Below, in pieces: positions 9,590-20,389 of a stretch of DNA of 64,000 nt. Numbering within the stretch: position 1 is the stretch's first letter; each line of letters opens with the position of its first letter. Below the pieces are notes generated by a model. The model saw only the letters and a list, made by a program, of their open reading frames with translations, did no database searches and was not told the origin of the DNA. The DNA lies in assembly GCA_021292165.1 (NCBI GenBank), contig CM037876.1, positions 310,818,492 through 310,882,491 of the forward strand. The letters run 5' to 3'. Made by a program: the position numbers and the translations under genes. This DNA is from Shinisaurus crocodilurus. Its lineage: Eukaryota; Chordata; Lepidosauria; Squamata; Shinisauridae.

Positions 9590-11627
9590 GTAAGATCTAC
9601 AGATAATTAAAGTAATGTAGATTACTAAAACAGATTTCCCTGAATGAAGCGTATTGAGGTGCATAATCTGAGCCCTGCCATCATCCTCTGGCTGAGAGGA
9701 CGAGTCCCTGGCAGAACCACCACCTCTGCAGCCCCACAGAAGTCTTGGGCTACATAATCGGGTGTGGGCCCTTTAACAGTCCAGCCAGCTCCTCCAGGAG
9801 GGGCAGAGCTGATCACAGTACCAGCTTACATGAGGCTTCAGTTGACTTTATTGCTGAGACAACATCCTCCTATTGTTTCAGTAGGAGAGAGTTCCAGCCA
9901 GTAGGACCCACTTGGAGCTATCCAAGGTCCTACTTTCTTCCTGCTGTGATCTTTCTACCAGCTTCTCCTACGAGCCTCAAGGGGCCACAGAATGAGACAG
10001 AAACTGGGTTAGCCGAGATTGTTCAGAGGGCTTCTTCGTATTCTTCTATGGCTTCATGCTAAGCTGGTGTGGCATAATGGAGACATCCTTGGAGTTAGGC
10101 CAAGGAGACTGGATTTCCCTGCTCATCTGAGCAGGTCTCTAGGTGGCTCTGGGCAGATCTCTTCCTCTCAGTCGGACCTACCTCATAGGGCTGTGGTTGT
10201 TGTAAAGATAAGGCATACAGTTTCTGATCACCCCATCTCAAAATCAATGTATCGTGACTGGGAATGGTACAGAAAAGAGAAACCAGAAAGATCAAGCAAC
10301 TGGAATGCTTCTCCTGTGGGGAGAGGATCAAAAACATTTGGGGCTTTTTAGTTTTAAGAAAACCACTGTGGCCCAGTTCGAATACTACGAACCCAGTCCT
10401 CCAAACTATGGTTTGGAGGCTTGGAAATTTCCCACAAGTTTACACACTCCCAGCTCCCTTCTAACGGTAGGGCTGCTTCTCCACTTCCTAGTTTTGTCTA
10501 GCCATAGTTTGCTGTGACTTGAATCGGCAGCCTGTAGTTAATGTCTTGCCTCCAAACCTTGATTTGCAGACCAAACCATGGTTTCAGGTCACGGTTAGGT
10601 GTCAAGGCAGCTACCATAGTTTGGCAAACTGCGGTTAAAAAACACTAGGAGATGGGAGAGAGGACCCAAGTGCAAGAGGAGTGGAAAGAGAGCACAAATT
10701 GGCCTCCAAAGCATGGTTTGGAAGATTGCTTTTAGATGGAGGACTCTTAGATCCGGTAACAGATCAGGTAACCCTTGGATTTGGTAGCCAGCATCTGCAT
10801 GTGGCAGAGAGGAAGGCAGCTGCATTTTTCTGGAGAGACTCCCTTTGCCACGGGGAGAATCCTAAATGAACTGACAGGTCAAACAGACTCCACAAGTGTC
10901 TAGTCATGTACCCATCCTGTCCTCTGCTGCAACTGCTGTAGAAACTGAGAAAAGACAGAAATGTTGACTGCGCTCATCACATGAGCCTGCCAGTGCGAAG
11001 GGGATTGAGCCCTGCAGGCCCCCTAAAGTTTACATCCCTTGAGGCAGACCACAGGAACATTTTTCTTGGGCAACTGGCTGACAGAACAACAAAAATGCCG
11101 CTTCTTAAATATTAAATCCTCTGTTCAGCATTTGGGATGATATGGTCTGTTCCCACCTTGGGTCTCCAATCAATGACCTTCCGCTTTAGTTGGCCTCTCA
11201 GTTAAATCTGACTTTCCATGTTCCTTTGTAACCTGCAGGGATCAAGCCCTTTTCATGAGCGTCACAGATGAATTCAAAGCAATTATGATTCACTTCGTAG
11301 AAACTCTTCTTCTTTTTTTATTTGTCTCACAAAGGCCATTTAGCTTGGAGGAAGAGCCTTCTTGTAACCAGGGTGTTGAAAGGCTGTGTTGGAAAGCTGA
11401 CATTTTGTTGTTGAGATTATGTAGTTATAAGTACAGTAGTTGTAAAAATTGTGAGTCCCACCTTCATGGGATGAAACCTTTGAACACCTGAGGCCATGCG
11501 GTTGTGGGTCCTTTTGCCACTGAAAAGCAAGTTGCTAGTCATCATTGTATAGCGGGGGGGGGGGGATTGATTTTAAAAGGAAAGACCCCGTGGGCAGCTC
11601 AGCAAAATGCAATGTGTAAGGCACTAA
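9590..11627. other. GCH1 intron 3, proximal part
   Basis: Mostly unassigned. About 10062-10215 resembles an old tRNA-SINE (GTGTGGCATAATGGAG head, CCTACCTCATAGGGCTG tail). About 10370-10640 has repeated inverted blocks around CAAACCATGG and TTTGGAGG, probably a decayed foldback element. No supported gene. Confidence 0.4.
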
Positions 11628-11628
11628 G

Positions 11629-11727
11629 GGCACAATCCTATTTAGACAGAAAAAAGGCCTACAACTCCCAGCGTGCCCCGGCCAGCTATGCTTTTTTTCT
11701 GTCTAAACATGCATAGGTTTGCACCCC
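11629..11727. mobile_element. Palindromic foldback (family B, GCAATCC...TAGACAG ends), copy 1
   Basis: Ends GCACAATCCTATTTAGACAG / CTGTCTAAACATGCATAGG flank the same CCTACAACTCCCAGCGTGCC core seen in family A. The right arm is shortened. Confidence 0.7.
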
Positions 11728-11729
11728 AA

Positions 11730-11850
11730 GAACATAAGAAGAGCCCTTCTGGATCAGACCAAGGATCCATCTAGTCCAGAACTCTGTTCACACAGCGGCC
11801 AGCCAGCTGCCCACGGGATCCCACAAGCACCCTAAAGCCACCCTAAATTG
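11730..11850 (-). mobile_element. CR1 LINE 3' end fragment
   Basis: Begins AAGAACATAAGAAGAGCCCT and continues GGATCAGACCAAGGATCCAT, the reverse complement of the CR1-type tail seen complete at 35150-35245. Confidence 0.75.
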
Positions 11851-12169
11851 GCTTTAGTTGATCAGTCTACCATTAAGCTGATTTTAAAGTGTGCAGCCCT
11901 GCATTTCACTAAGCCAAGAGCCTTTGCTTAGGACAGCAGATTCAAAGCAAAACTGGAGGCGATGCCAGCAGATCCATGGTGGTGTGGCGGGGGCAGGGGA
12001 GAGAGAGAAGAGAATCTCCCCCTTGCTTCTTTAATTCAAAGGATCTGAGGTTGGGATGGGATGCGGGGGACGACACTGGGGGAGGCAGTGTCTTACTCTC
12101 TGATCCAGCAGAGCTGCTTTAGGTTTCTCAAACCTTGCAGCATATTCTGCCTCCTCCTTTATCTTGGCC

Positions 12170-12286
12170 AGCCTTCTTCAACCTGGTGCCCTCCAGAAGT
12201 GTTGGGACTACAACTGCTTGCTTGGGGATGCTGGGAGTTGTAGTCCAACACTCCCAGAGGGCGCCAGGTTGGGGAAGGTTGACGTG
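12170..12286. mobile_element. Palindromic foldback (family C, CAACCTGGTGCCCTCC ends)
   Basis: Inverted ends CTTCAACCTGGTGCCCTCCA / GGGCGCCAGGTTGGGGAAGG surround GACTACAACTGC ... GCTGGGAGTTGTAGTCC. The termini differ from families A and B but the core is shared. Other copies or fragments: 20390-20545, 27085-27145, 28880-29000, 52865-52935, 62335-62425. Confidence 0.7.
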
Positions 12287-12329
12287 GACTTCTTTTCTTT
12301 TCCCCCTCCCTTGCCACGTACATCGGCGG

Positions 12330-12760
12330 GGACCTTCTGGACTTGTGGCATTTGATATGATTCATTTTTGCCTTTATGACGGTTGGCTTTCCAGTCGCAG
12401 GGAGCTCTGAGGGTATCCTGTGTAATTGCAATTGTAATTTTTTCTATGCGAGCAAATGTTGGAAATATTCCCCTGGCTGGCGTCTCTCGCCCACCTTGCG
12501 GTGTTTTTCATCCTCGGGGCGGGGGCGCGTGTATTTGAGATCCATTACCGGCCTATCGCGCCGGGTCTCATTGGCAGGGTCGATCGATGGACTTGCATCG
12601 CTACGCTCGGCCACAATTATCTTTAAATTGTGGAGATGCAGAAAGGACTTTAAAGGAGAATTGTCCCACGCATCTGATGACTCCCTTTTGTGTGTCTGCT
12701 AATTATGGCCCTGGAAACATGGCATGTTCTTTCCATCTCTTACCAATCGATAGATCGCTT
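12330..12760. other. Candidate conserved non-coding element in GCH1 intron 3
   Basis: A unique, balanced-composition block with AT-hook/homeodomain-like words (GCTAATTATGG, ATTATCTTTAAATTG, CAATCGATAGATCG) and no repeat signature, in an otherwise repeat-dense intron. Function is inferred from appearance only. Confidence 0.3.
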
Positions 12761-13059
12761 CAGTGAAGCGGCACAGGTTCTTACGTGTCACCCCCCCCCC
12801 CAAAAAAAAGTGGAAACGTGTGAAGAAACACTGTATTTTCACCTGTTTGCTCATGTTTCGTAATGTTTAACTACCTTGTTGTGTAACCTCTGTGAAGCTA
12901 TAATGGAATGGAGTAGGCCGGAGGCCTAGCTTTATTACTGTGCATGGAGCCTTAGAGGGTTGTGGTTGCCTTGGTTACGATGGCTTATGAAGGGAAGTTT
13001 CAGGCTGTTTAAAGTGTCCAGCACAGGTAGGGCAACTTGTGGCCCTCCAGACAGGGAAG

Positions 13060-13225
13060 GCCGGTGGCTCCGATGTCAGTGGGGTGATGTATCCACTCTG
13101 GGTTTTAGGCTGAACTTTAAAGGAGCTGTCCATGGTGCTGAACAGAGGTTCGGTACCATGGATAGTCCCTTAAAAGTTCAGGGTGCAGCCCGGAATGGGC
13201 ACACCGCCCCTCTGACATCAGCTTC
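13060..13225. mobile_element. Foldback element (family D, GGTGGCTCC...GATGTCAGTGGGG)
   Basis: Inverted blocks: GTATCCACTCTGGGTTTTAG / GCAGCCCGGAATGGGCACAC and AACTTTAAAGG / CCTTAAAAGTT. Related copies lie at 26830-27000 and 39975-40140. Confidence 0.55.
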
Positions 13226-13345
13226 TACTGCATCCAAATGCTGTTGGACTGCAACTCCCATCAGCCATAGCCAGCATAGGCAGTGGTGAGGGCTGATGGG
13301 AGTTGTAGGCCAAAACATCCAGAGGGTCTCAAGCTGCCCACCCTG
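13226..13345. mobile_element. Palindromic foldback, CTGTTGGACTGCAACTCCCA type
   Basis: GGACTGCAACTCCCATCAGC pairs with GCTGATGGGAGTTGTAGGCC. A further variant of the shared TACAACTCCCA core. Confidence 0.6.
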
Positions 13346-13354
13346 GGCCTAGAG

Positions 13355-13489
13355 CAGTGTTTCTCAACCTTGGGTCCCCAGATGTTTTTGGCCTACAACT
13401 CCCAGCATGCCCCAGCCAGCATAGCTGGCTGGGGCATGCTGGGAGTTGTAGGCCAAAAACATCTGGGGACCCAAGGTTGAGAAACACTG
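13355..13489. mobile_element. hAT-like palindromic MITE (family A), copy 4
   Basis: 135 bp, termini CAGTGTTTCTCAACC / GGTTGAGAAACACTG, flanked by perfect 8-bp duplications GCCTAGAG (13347-13354 and 13490-13497). Confidence 0.92.
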
Positions 13490-13544
13490 GCCTAGAGGGA
13501 GAAGTTCCCTTTGTTTCAGCTGGTCCGGTGGGTCAACAGAGATT

Positions 13545-13787
13545 TTATTTATTTTATTTTATTTATTACATTTATACCCCACCTTTTTTCCTGCAAGGAA
13601 CTCAAGGTGGCTTACACAATCCTCCTTCTCCTCTCCATTTTATCCTCACAACAACCCCGTGAGGTAGGTTAGGCTGAGAGGCAGTGACTGGCCCAAAGTC
13701 ACCCAGTGAGTTTCATGGCCGAGCGGGACTAGAACCTGGATCTCCCGAGTCCCAGTCCAACACTCTCACCACTACGCCACACTGGCA
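13545..13787 (-). mobile_element. Sauria SINE, full length
   Basis: Minus-strand copy running from the GCCAGTGTGGCGTAGTGGTG head (right) to the ATAAATAAAATAAA tail (left), with all family blocks present. Confidence 0.88.
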
Positions 13788-13857
13788 TATTTGTTTGGCA
13801 GATAGACATTTCATAAGGAGCATGATTTTAAGAAGGTCAGGGAGACGTCTGTTAGAG

Positions 13858-13947
13858 CAGTATTCTCCAGCCTTGGGTCCCCAGATGTTTTTGGCCTACA
13901 ACTCCCAGCATGCCCCCCAGCCAGGGACCCAAGGTTGGAGAACACTG
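13858..13947. mobile_element. hAT-like palindromic MITE (family A), internally deleted
   Basis: 90 bp. Left arm complete, most of the right arm missing, but both termini kept (CAGTATTCTCC / GGAGAACACTG). Perfect 8-bp duplication TGTTAGAG on both sides (13850-13857, 13948-13955). Confidence 0.88.
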
Positions 13948-14027
13948 TGTTAGAGAGCTGGAGTTCCTGGTTGTTAGCGGAAGGGAGCAGAGCTCCGAGC
14001 TCGAAAAAAGAAAAAGCCAGTCGGGCA

Positions 14028-14612
14028 GCGCGATCCTATGAGGGTGCCCGTAACCCACCGAGCCCAGAGGATTACCAGGCAGCATCCTACTGAGGGCGGG
14101 AGGAGCACGACGGGTAGGATATCTGCCGCGCTCCCCTTGCCCTCAAAAACATCTAGACAGCTGATTTCGGCCATCTAGATGTTTTACCTCTCCTCGTGAG
14201 GAAGAGAGGCTGAGGCACCACGTGGGATTCCTCATAATCATTTGGAAGTGGCTTACGCTGGCTCAGCTTGTCTGAGCGTGGAAAGCTAAGCAGGGTCAGG
14301 CCTGGTTATTACTTGGATGGGAGACCCCTCCTCTAGTTTCCTGCATTGAGCAGGGGGTTGGACTTGATAGCCTTGTAGTAGGCTCCTTCCAACTCTATCT
14401 ATGAAATCTATGAAATCCGGTGGTGCCACACTCCCGCCCCCATGGGAGAAGTGAACATGATGGGCTTCCATGTTCAGCTCCCTGCTAGCGCAGAAAGAAC
14501 CGCACTGGTACAAGGTGGGGTGGGCGCTCCGAGGAATTTCCGAGGTCGCAGCCGCCTGCTATGCCCAATCCTATGGCCGCCCAGGCCAGGTCAGAGGGAC
14601 ATAGGATTGCGA
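14028..14612. mobile_element. Non-autonomous DNA element (family F) with a 5S-SINE inside, copy A
   Basis: Termini GCGCGATCCTATG / CATAGGATTGCG. Internal blocks (CGATTTCGGCC-like, CTCTCCTCGTGAGGAAGAGA, GAGGTC pairs) match 36896-37510. It holds a 5S-type SINE and is empty at the site where the second copy carries a MITE. Confidence 0.65.
14249..14417 (+). mobile_element. 5S rRNA-derived SINE with LINE-like tail, copy 1
   Basis: The head GAAAGCTAAGCAGGGTCAGG and TTACTTGGATGGGAGACC matches the internal promoter region of 5S rRNA (A box, intermediate element, C box). The tail CTGCATTGAGCAGGGGGTTG ... CCTTCCAACTCTAT is the CR1 3' end. Confidence 0.85.
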
Positions 14613-15017
14613 ACTGAGATATTTAAGTACATTTCAGCATTCCCATTCTATAATTTGAACAACACTCTCTCCCCTTGTCTATATAAATCCCATAGTAGGC
14701 CACTATTTTCCCTGCAAATCTGCACATTCTGGGCTTTAATTTGATGCTTCATTTGTACGCGCTGTCACTGATTATCCAAATATGGCCTTTTCACGTCACA
14801 CACAGATATATCTGGTGAGAAAGCCCAGATAAATTTGCCAAAAAAGGTACAGATTTTCGTTGTCCTATTTTACTTAAATACTTTACCTATGGCTCAGATT
14901 CAGGTTTGTCAAGCTGCTGGCACAGGATGACAATAATCTCCCCTAATAGGATTTCTCTAATCATGTGTTGGGTTTGTACACTAGAGGCATGACTCCTGCA
15001 GAGTAAACAAACACTTT

Positions 15018-15421
15018 TCATGAGGAGAGACTGAAAGAACTGGGCATGTTTAGCCTTCAGAAGAGGAGACTGAGGGGAGATATGATCGCACTCTTCCAGT
15101 ATTTGAAGGGATGTCACACAGAGGAGGGCAAAGATCTCTTCTCGGTCATCCCAGTTTGCAGGACACGGAATAATGGGCTCAAGTTACAGGAACCTAGATT
15201 CCACCTAAACATCAGGAAAAATTTCCTGACTGTCAGAGCAATAAGACAATGGAATCAACTACCTAGGGAGGTCGTGGGCTCTCCCACTCTGGAGGCATTC
15301 AAGGTGCAGCTGGACAGACATCTGTCAGAGATGCTTTGACCTAGATTCCTGCATTGAGCAGGGGGTTGGACTCGATGGCCTTGTAGGCCCCTTCCAACTC
15401 TACTTTTCTATGATTCTATGA
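15018..15421 (+). mobile_element. CR1 LINE 3' end
   Basis: Encodes the CR1 ORF2 C-terminus (ERLKELGMFSLQKRRLRGDM, then NGLKLQEPRFHLNIRKNFLT, RAIRQWNQLPREVV) and ends with the CR1 tail CCTTCCAACTCTACTTTTCT and ATTCTATGATC. Confidence 0.85.
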
Positions 15422-15930
15422 TCTCTGGATTTTCATGTGAGTAAGCTTTGGAGATGTAATTGAATGCAGTGCCTCATCTGGTCCTCTCCTTCTCCACACA
15501 CTCGAGTAGTATCTTTGACAGATTTTCCTGGTAGGAAGAGAAATGTATTAGTGGGGTGCATCTCTCCACCGAGCGGGCGAGCCGAACGCAGGTTGCAGCG
15601 AGGCGGTGCCGAAGGATTCAGCCTAGAGCAAAACGTTGCCGATCTTTCTCTCTCTCCAAAACTGCTACTGCAGCTGGACCCCCATCTAAATAAGGAAAGG
15701 TCGGCCATTTGAAGACGTAAAGCAACAATGCGTCTCGGGAGCCTTGTATTTCTAGCTGGCTGGAAAAGATTGCTCCAGTAACTTTTTGACCCCGCCGGGT
15801 CGGTGAGCTCTTCTTAGGAAGCATCGGCCGCTTTGCAGGACCCCTTCTTCGCACGATGCAAGTTGGTGATCTGTCCCTGTTGGCTGGCATATGAGCATAA
15901 GGCACATTCCAACCCAAATTAAGAACTTTA
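15422..15930. other. Unassigned intronic DNA (GCH1 intron 3)
   Basis: No gene or repeat recognised. Composition is unique-looking. Confidence 0.3.
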
Positions 15931-16016
15931 AGGGTGCAGTGCTATGCCTGTTTAGACAGAAAAAGTCCTACAACTCCCAGCATTCCCCAGCCAGCTTTTT
16001 TTTGGCCTACAACTCC
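15931..16016. mobile_element. Palindromic foldback (family B), partial
   Basis: TTAAGGGTGCAGTGCTATGC, TTTAGACAGAAAAAG, then CCTACAACTCCCAGCATTCC. The right arm is mostly lost. It lies about 160 bp before exon 4. Confidence 0.6.
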
Positions 16017-16177
16017 CTTAAACTCTACTTTCACTTGGTTAAAAAACAACAACAACAACAAACCCCTCTTCAAATCTACCCCCAGAAAGTGATATCTGTG
16101 AACTTCCCAGAGAGGTTCGGCTTTGGGGCAGTATTTAAATGAAATAAATAAATAACAGAATGTTTTTCTTCTTCTAG

Positions 16178-16209
16178 GATTGTGGAAATCTACAGCAGAA
16201 GATTACAGG
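16178..16209 (+). CDS. GCH1: GCH1 exon 4 (32-bp micro-exon)
   Basis: This very short exon encodes the last base of an Arg codon, then IVEIYSRRLQ and the first base of a Val codon (human about 170-181). It is flanked by TTCTTCTAG and GTAAGTAA. Human GCH1 has a counterpart of the same length. Both neighbouring junctions keep the frame. Introns on either side are 6,588 and 994 bp. At 32 bp it depends strongly on its splice signals, which look close to consensus. Confidence 0.97.
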
Positions 16210-16669
16210 GTAAGTAACCTTCTTTGTGCTCTACCTAGTGACATATATTTTACCACGCTAGTAGAATTTGGGTTCTAGCCCGGTCGAGTCGTCGCCCTCA
16301 TTTTCTAGTTTTCTACATGGATATATACGTATTTAATTCAGGAGTACACAATCTTATGTGTTGGCCTGTGGGTGGGTGAACAGGCTAGTCTTTTCTAGCC
16401 TGATTTGTCCAAGACTCTCAAGTTCCATTTTGAAATCCAAACTCCACCTTGGGGTGCATAAGCAGCTGGCTGCAACAACTCACCCTCCTTCATGATTCAG
16501 TAGGCAGCTCCCTCAGTCTGGCTGTCTCCCCCTTTTGAGATTCTGCTCTGCTCCCCCTTTTGAGTCTGCTCTGTAACAACTTATGGCATTTAACACGCAG
16601 GTACCGAATGCCATAGTTTAAACAATTTGAACAAATCTTTTGCATTGTCTTTTAACATTTAGAACAGAG

Positions 16670-16795
16670 GTGCGGAACCTTTTTCAGCCCAGGGGCCAAA
16701 CTGCAAAACAGGGGAGGTGTCTGGGCCTGCATTCTGTCTGTGGGTGGGGCCAAAGGCAGAGTGGGCAGGGCCAGATGTGCTCATTACCATGTACA
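16670..16795. repeat. Old dispersed repeat (CTTTTTCAGCCC type)
   Basis: Begins GAGGTGCGGAACCTTTTTCA and resembles parts of the repeats at 4246 and 38110. It may be the end of a hAT-like element. Confidence 0.35.
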
Positions 16796-16849
16796 GCCTG
16801 CTCAGAAATAAGCAGGGCAAGGCTTCTGCATGTCTACTTGGAAATATGT

Positions 16850-17135
16850 GGGACTGAATCCTTCAGCAGGGCCTTGAGTGTGTTGGCTCCCACCCTGTGG
16901 AATGACTTTCCCACTGAGAACAGGCATGCACCTACATTACTTTGTGGAAGACTTTTCTTTTCAGCCAAGCGCTTCCCGACTGATGACTGAATCCCAGCCA
17001 CTGTTTTATTGCTGTTCATGCTTTTATTGTGATTCTTTCTTTTTTTTTCAATTTTGTATTTTAGTTTGCTCTACACCGCCCTGATATATCTTGATGTGGT
17101 GCAGTTTATAAATTCAACAACAACAAGAACAATAA
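16850..17135 (+). mobile_element. L2 LINE ORF2 end and 3' UTR, upstream of GCH1 exon 5
   Basis: Frame reads RALSVLAPTLWNDFPTENRH, then LFFSAKRFPTDD-stop, a T-rich 3' UTR and CACCGCCCTGATATATCTTG, ending in a CAACAACAACAAG tail. Confidence 0.7.
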
Positions 17136-17163
17136 TAGATGTGACTTCACAGATGTCCCATGA

Positions 17164-17289
<126 letters not shown>

Positions 17290-17338
17290 TAAGTTCATTC
17301 GAGTTTTGCCAAGTTTCCGAAGGGCCAAGCGAGTTCCA

Positions 17339-17625
17339 TCCCAGTTTGCAGGACACGGAATAATGGGCTCAAGTTACAGGAACCTAGATTCCACCTAAAC
17401 ATAAGGAAAAATTTCCTGACTGTCAGAGCAATAAGACAATGGAATCAACTACCTAGGGAGGTGGTGGGCTCTCCCACTCTGGAGGCATTCAAGGTGCAGC
17501 TGGACAGACATCTTTCAGAGATGCTTTGACCTGGATTCCTGCATTGAGCAGGGGGTTGGACTCGATGGCCTTGTAGGCCCCTTCCAACTCTACTTTTCTA
17601 TGATTCTATGATTCTATGATCCGTT
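17339..17625 (+). mobile_element. CR1 LINE 3' end, starting 51 bp after GCH1 exon 5
   Basis: Nearly identical to the last 270 bp of the copy at 15018-15421, including NGLKLQEPRFHLNIRKNFLT and the tail ATTCTATGATTCTATGAT. It is 5'-truncated. Confidence 0.88.
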
Positions 17626-18536
17626 GGTTGTGCTGCTTGTGCTGCTGCCCAGGTGTGGCAGATGGGAATTGTTCAGTAGGAGTTTCCAGTCGAGACTGAA
17701 GAGTACGAGGAGATGTGGGGGTCACCTCCTGTCCTCTGAAATAGGTTTGAGAAGAAATTAAGACTGTGTCAACTCCAGAGGAATTGCTTGTGCAACGTTC
17801 TGTCAGCCATATATCCTTGGGAACCTCATGTGCAGGGCGTGGCAGAGATAGCCGGGGCTAGCCCAACCACACAGGCAAACTAAGCCACTGCTTGGGATGC
17901 CAAGATCTGAGGAGCCATTACTGGCTCCAGTCCTTCGAGGGCTCTTGGGCAAGGCACTCTCCATGGACCTCCTCCCTCAGCGAGTCTACCTTCTCACTGC
18001 CACGGTCACCAGCTCCTCTTCCTCCTCCTCCTCCTCCTCTTTCGCTCCCTTGACAGGCAGAGAGCCGGTGAAAAGTAGGCCGCGGCATCTCCTGCCCCTC
18101 CTTCTCACCATCGCCATCGTCTGGGCCAGAGCGAGAGGCAGGGGAACAAGCAGGGTGCAGTGGCGGAAAAGAGGAGCAACTCCAGGGGGCTCTTGTCAGT
18201 GGGGCCCCTGCTGGGCCGCGGACCCTTGGCAGGTGCCCGATCAGGCCTACCATTGACACCGGCCCTGCCAGGAGCACCTGCTTCCTCTGCGTAAATAGTT
18301 TGGAATCAGGGAGCCTCTCTCCTGGACTTTTGCAGGAGGTGCATAGGGGCAGTTTGCTGGCTGGGTAGTGTCTCAGGGAGCAGAGAGGGAGACGGAGAGC
18401 CTTCTCATCTCTGTGGGCCGCCCAAGGCATAAGTGCAGTTGTAAAGAAGAGCCACAGACTTCTTCTTTTTTAAAAAATAAATAAATAATGATGATGATGA
18501 TAAAATAGCATCCCAGTCCAATCTTGACTACTGACA
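17626..18536. other. GCH1 intron 5, unassigned
   Basis: GC-rich, with a CTCCTC run near 18020. The overlapping frames of 119 and 170 codons on opposite strands show no domain and are rejected. Confidence 0.35.
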
Positions 18537-18544
18537 GTTTAAAC

Positions 18545-18679
18545 CAGTGTTCTCCAACCTTGGGTGCCCAGATGTTTTTGGCCTACAACTCCCAGCATGC
18601 CCCAGCCAGCTATGCTGGCTGGGGCATGCAGGGAGTTGTAGGCCAAAAACATCTGGGCACCCGAGGTTGGAGAACACTG
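18545..18679. mobile_element. hAT-like palindromic MITE (family A), copy 6
   Basis: 135 bp with perfect 8-bp duplication GTTTAAAC (18537-18544, 18680-18687). Confidence 0.92.
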
Positions 18680-19304
18680 GTTTAAACTGAGTGTTCAATT
18701 AATTATTCTATGTGGAGCTGCATAACAAGGAGTAATCATGACCTAATTTCTATTTGCCCATGGCAAATCAGTGGTATACTGCCTCTGTGCCTTCAGGCTC
18801 CATGTAGCTGCCAGGGCTAATAGCCATTGATGGACATACTTCTCAAGCTAGTCCCGATTGTCGCCTCTTAATATCGATTCATTTATTGTTTCAACCATCA
18901 TGATCACGTCAATCGAAAATGCCCATACATACACCAGCTCTATAAAAATAAACCGGAACACAGAAGCTCTGTAAAAGACACCAGTTCTATAAAAGGATAA
19001 GATTAAAGCAGAGGTCACTGTCAAGAAGATTAAAACAGGAGTCCCTATCAGACTGAAACCCCCAAGTGTCCCATCAGGGATCAGACACAATACATCCAAA
19101 CAATAAAATGAAAAATAAAACCTAACAAAGACAATACATATTTAGTTAGAAAGTACAATAGGCGCAACTTACTGCATTAAAACCATCAAGTTAAATCATT
19201 GCGATTCATCATATTAGCCTCAGCAAAACTTCTCCTCTGCTTTTGGGCAGCTGCTGCAAGTCTCACGACTCTGTCTGTCAAATATTTGTCAGCATCGGAT
19301 AGGA

Positions 19305-19568
19305 CAGGCGTTCTCAACCAGGGGGGAATTCCCCCCAAGGGGGGGATTTTAGGGTTTCGGGGGGGGGGAATTGGGACCACAAACTTAAAACTGTTGGAAG
19401 GGGAATACTGATCTTTCTACAGATTACAATTCTACAGATTGTACATAATCTACAGGACATCACACCTTATTGTATGGCACAGATTAAGTCAGACAATCTC
19501 AGAAAGGGGGGAATGACATTCTGACATATGGTGAGGGTGCATGGGGCAAAAAAGGTTGTGAACCACTG
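19305..19568. mobile_element. hAT/Charlie-like element remnant
   Basis: Ends CAGGCGTTCTCAACC and GGTTGTGAACCACTG are imperfect inverted copies, and the flanks GGATAGGA / GGATAGCA look like an 8-bp duplication with one change. The interior is low-complexity G-rich near the left end. Confidence 0.65.
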
Positions 19569-19784
19569 GGATAGCAAATATATAATTGTCACATCTTGCA
19601 ATAATGGACTCTGCAAGTTGCTGCTGTGCTCATTGTGCAAGAGAACTTCCCGGTAGATTGTGCCTGAGACCATAGAGATTTCACACAACTGTTTCCCTTT
19701 TCAAATTCCTTCTACAAAGATAAGATATCTTCATTCATGTTTAATCACGTGGGTTTGGGTATAATTTAAGGCTAGGATTTCTAA

Positions 19785-19997
19785 CCGATGGCAGGCAAAG
19801 ACTGCTTTATTCAAGAGGGCCTTTGACCCATAAGTGGCTTGTTGGGTGCTGTTTTTATTCTGTAATTGTTATGTTTTTAATGTATTTCAATGTGTTTTCT
19901 TGTTTTAATCTGTTTTGAATTGTTTTGTAAGCCGCCTTGAGTGCCATATTTTGAGAGAAAGGTGGGGTATAAATCAAAAGAATGAATGAATAAGCCT
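19785..19997 (+). mobile_element. L2-type LINE 3' UTR
   Basis: AAGACTGCTTTATTCAAGAG, T-rich middle, GTAAGCCGCCTTGAGTGCCA and a GGTATAAATC ... AATGAATGAATAA end. Confidence 0.65.
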
Positions 19998-20269
19998 AGC
20001 TTTCATGGAAGTGGTAGACCTGAGTCTGGGCTGCACCACTTTGGACTGCAAAGGGCTCATATGATGGGAATACTTGCACATAGAAATCTAGCCTGCCAGG
20101 GACTCTTCTCCCTGTCATCTGATTTTGACAGGTAGGGAATTTTGTTTGGAGGAGCATTTGATTACATGAGTCTCCACCTGCAATCCAAAATGATAGCAGT
20201 TTCACCATCTCAGCAACAACAAAGCAATCATTAAAAGAGATGACAAAAAATAAGTGTGTGTTTTGGTGG

Positions 20270-20300
20270 AGACTGTGTGTGTGTGTGTGTGTGTGTGTTG
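20270..20300. repeat. GT dinucleotide microsatellite
   Basis: Uninterrupted GT run in GCH1 intron 5. Confidence 0.85.
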
Positions 20301-20389
20301 ATACCTTGATTTTTTAAATTTCTTTTTTCTAAGCATTGGTAAGATGTTATACTGAGATTGGGTTGCTAGTATGGATTGTTAAGACCAAG

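Noticed and set aside
14270..14330. 5S rRNA gene (strong match to internal promoter words)
   Set aside because: Only the middle of 5S is present, the ends are unrelated, the tail is LINE-like, and six dispersed copies exist. It is a SINE.
18020..18050. Poly-serine coding exon
   Set aside because: A CTC/TCC simple repeat read in frame. No splice or domain support.
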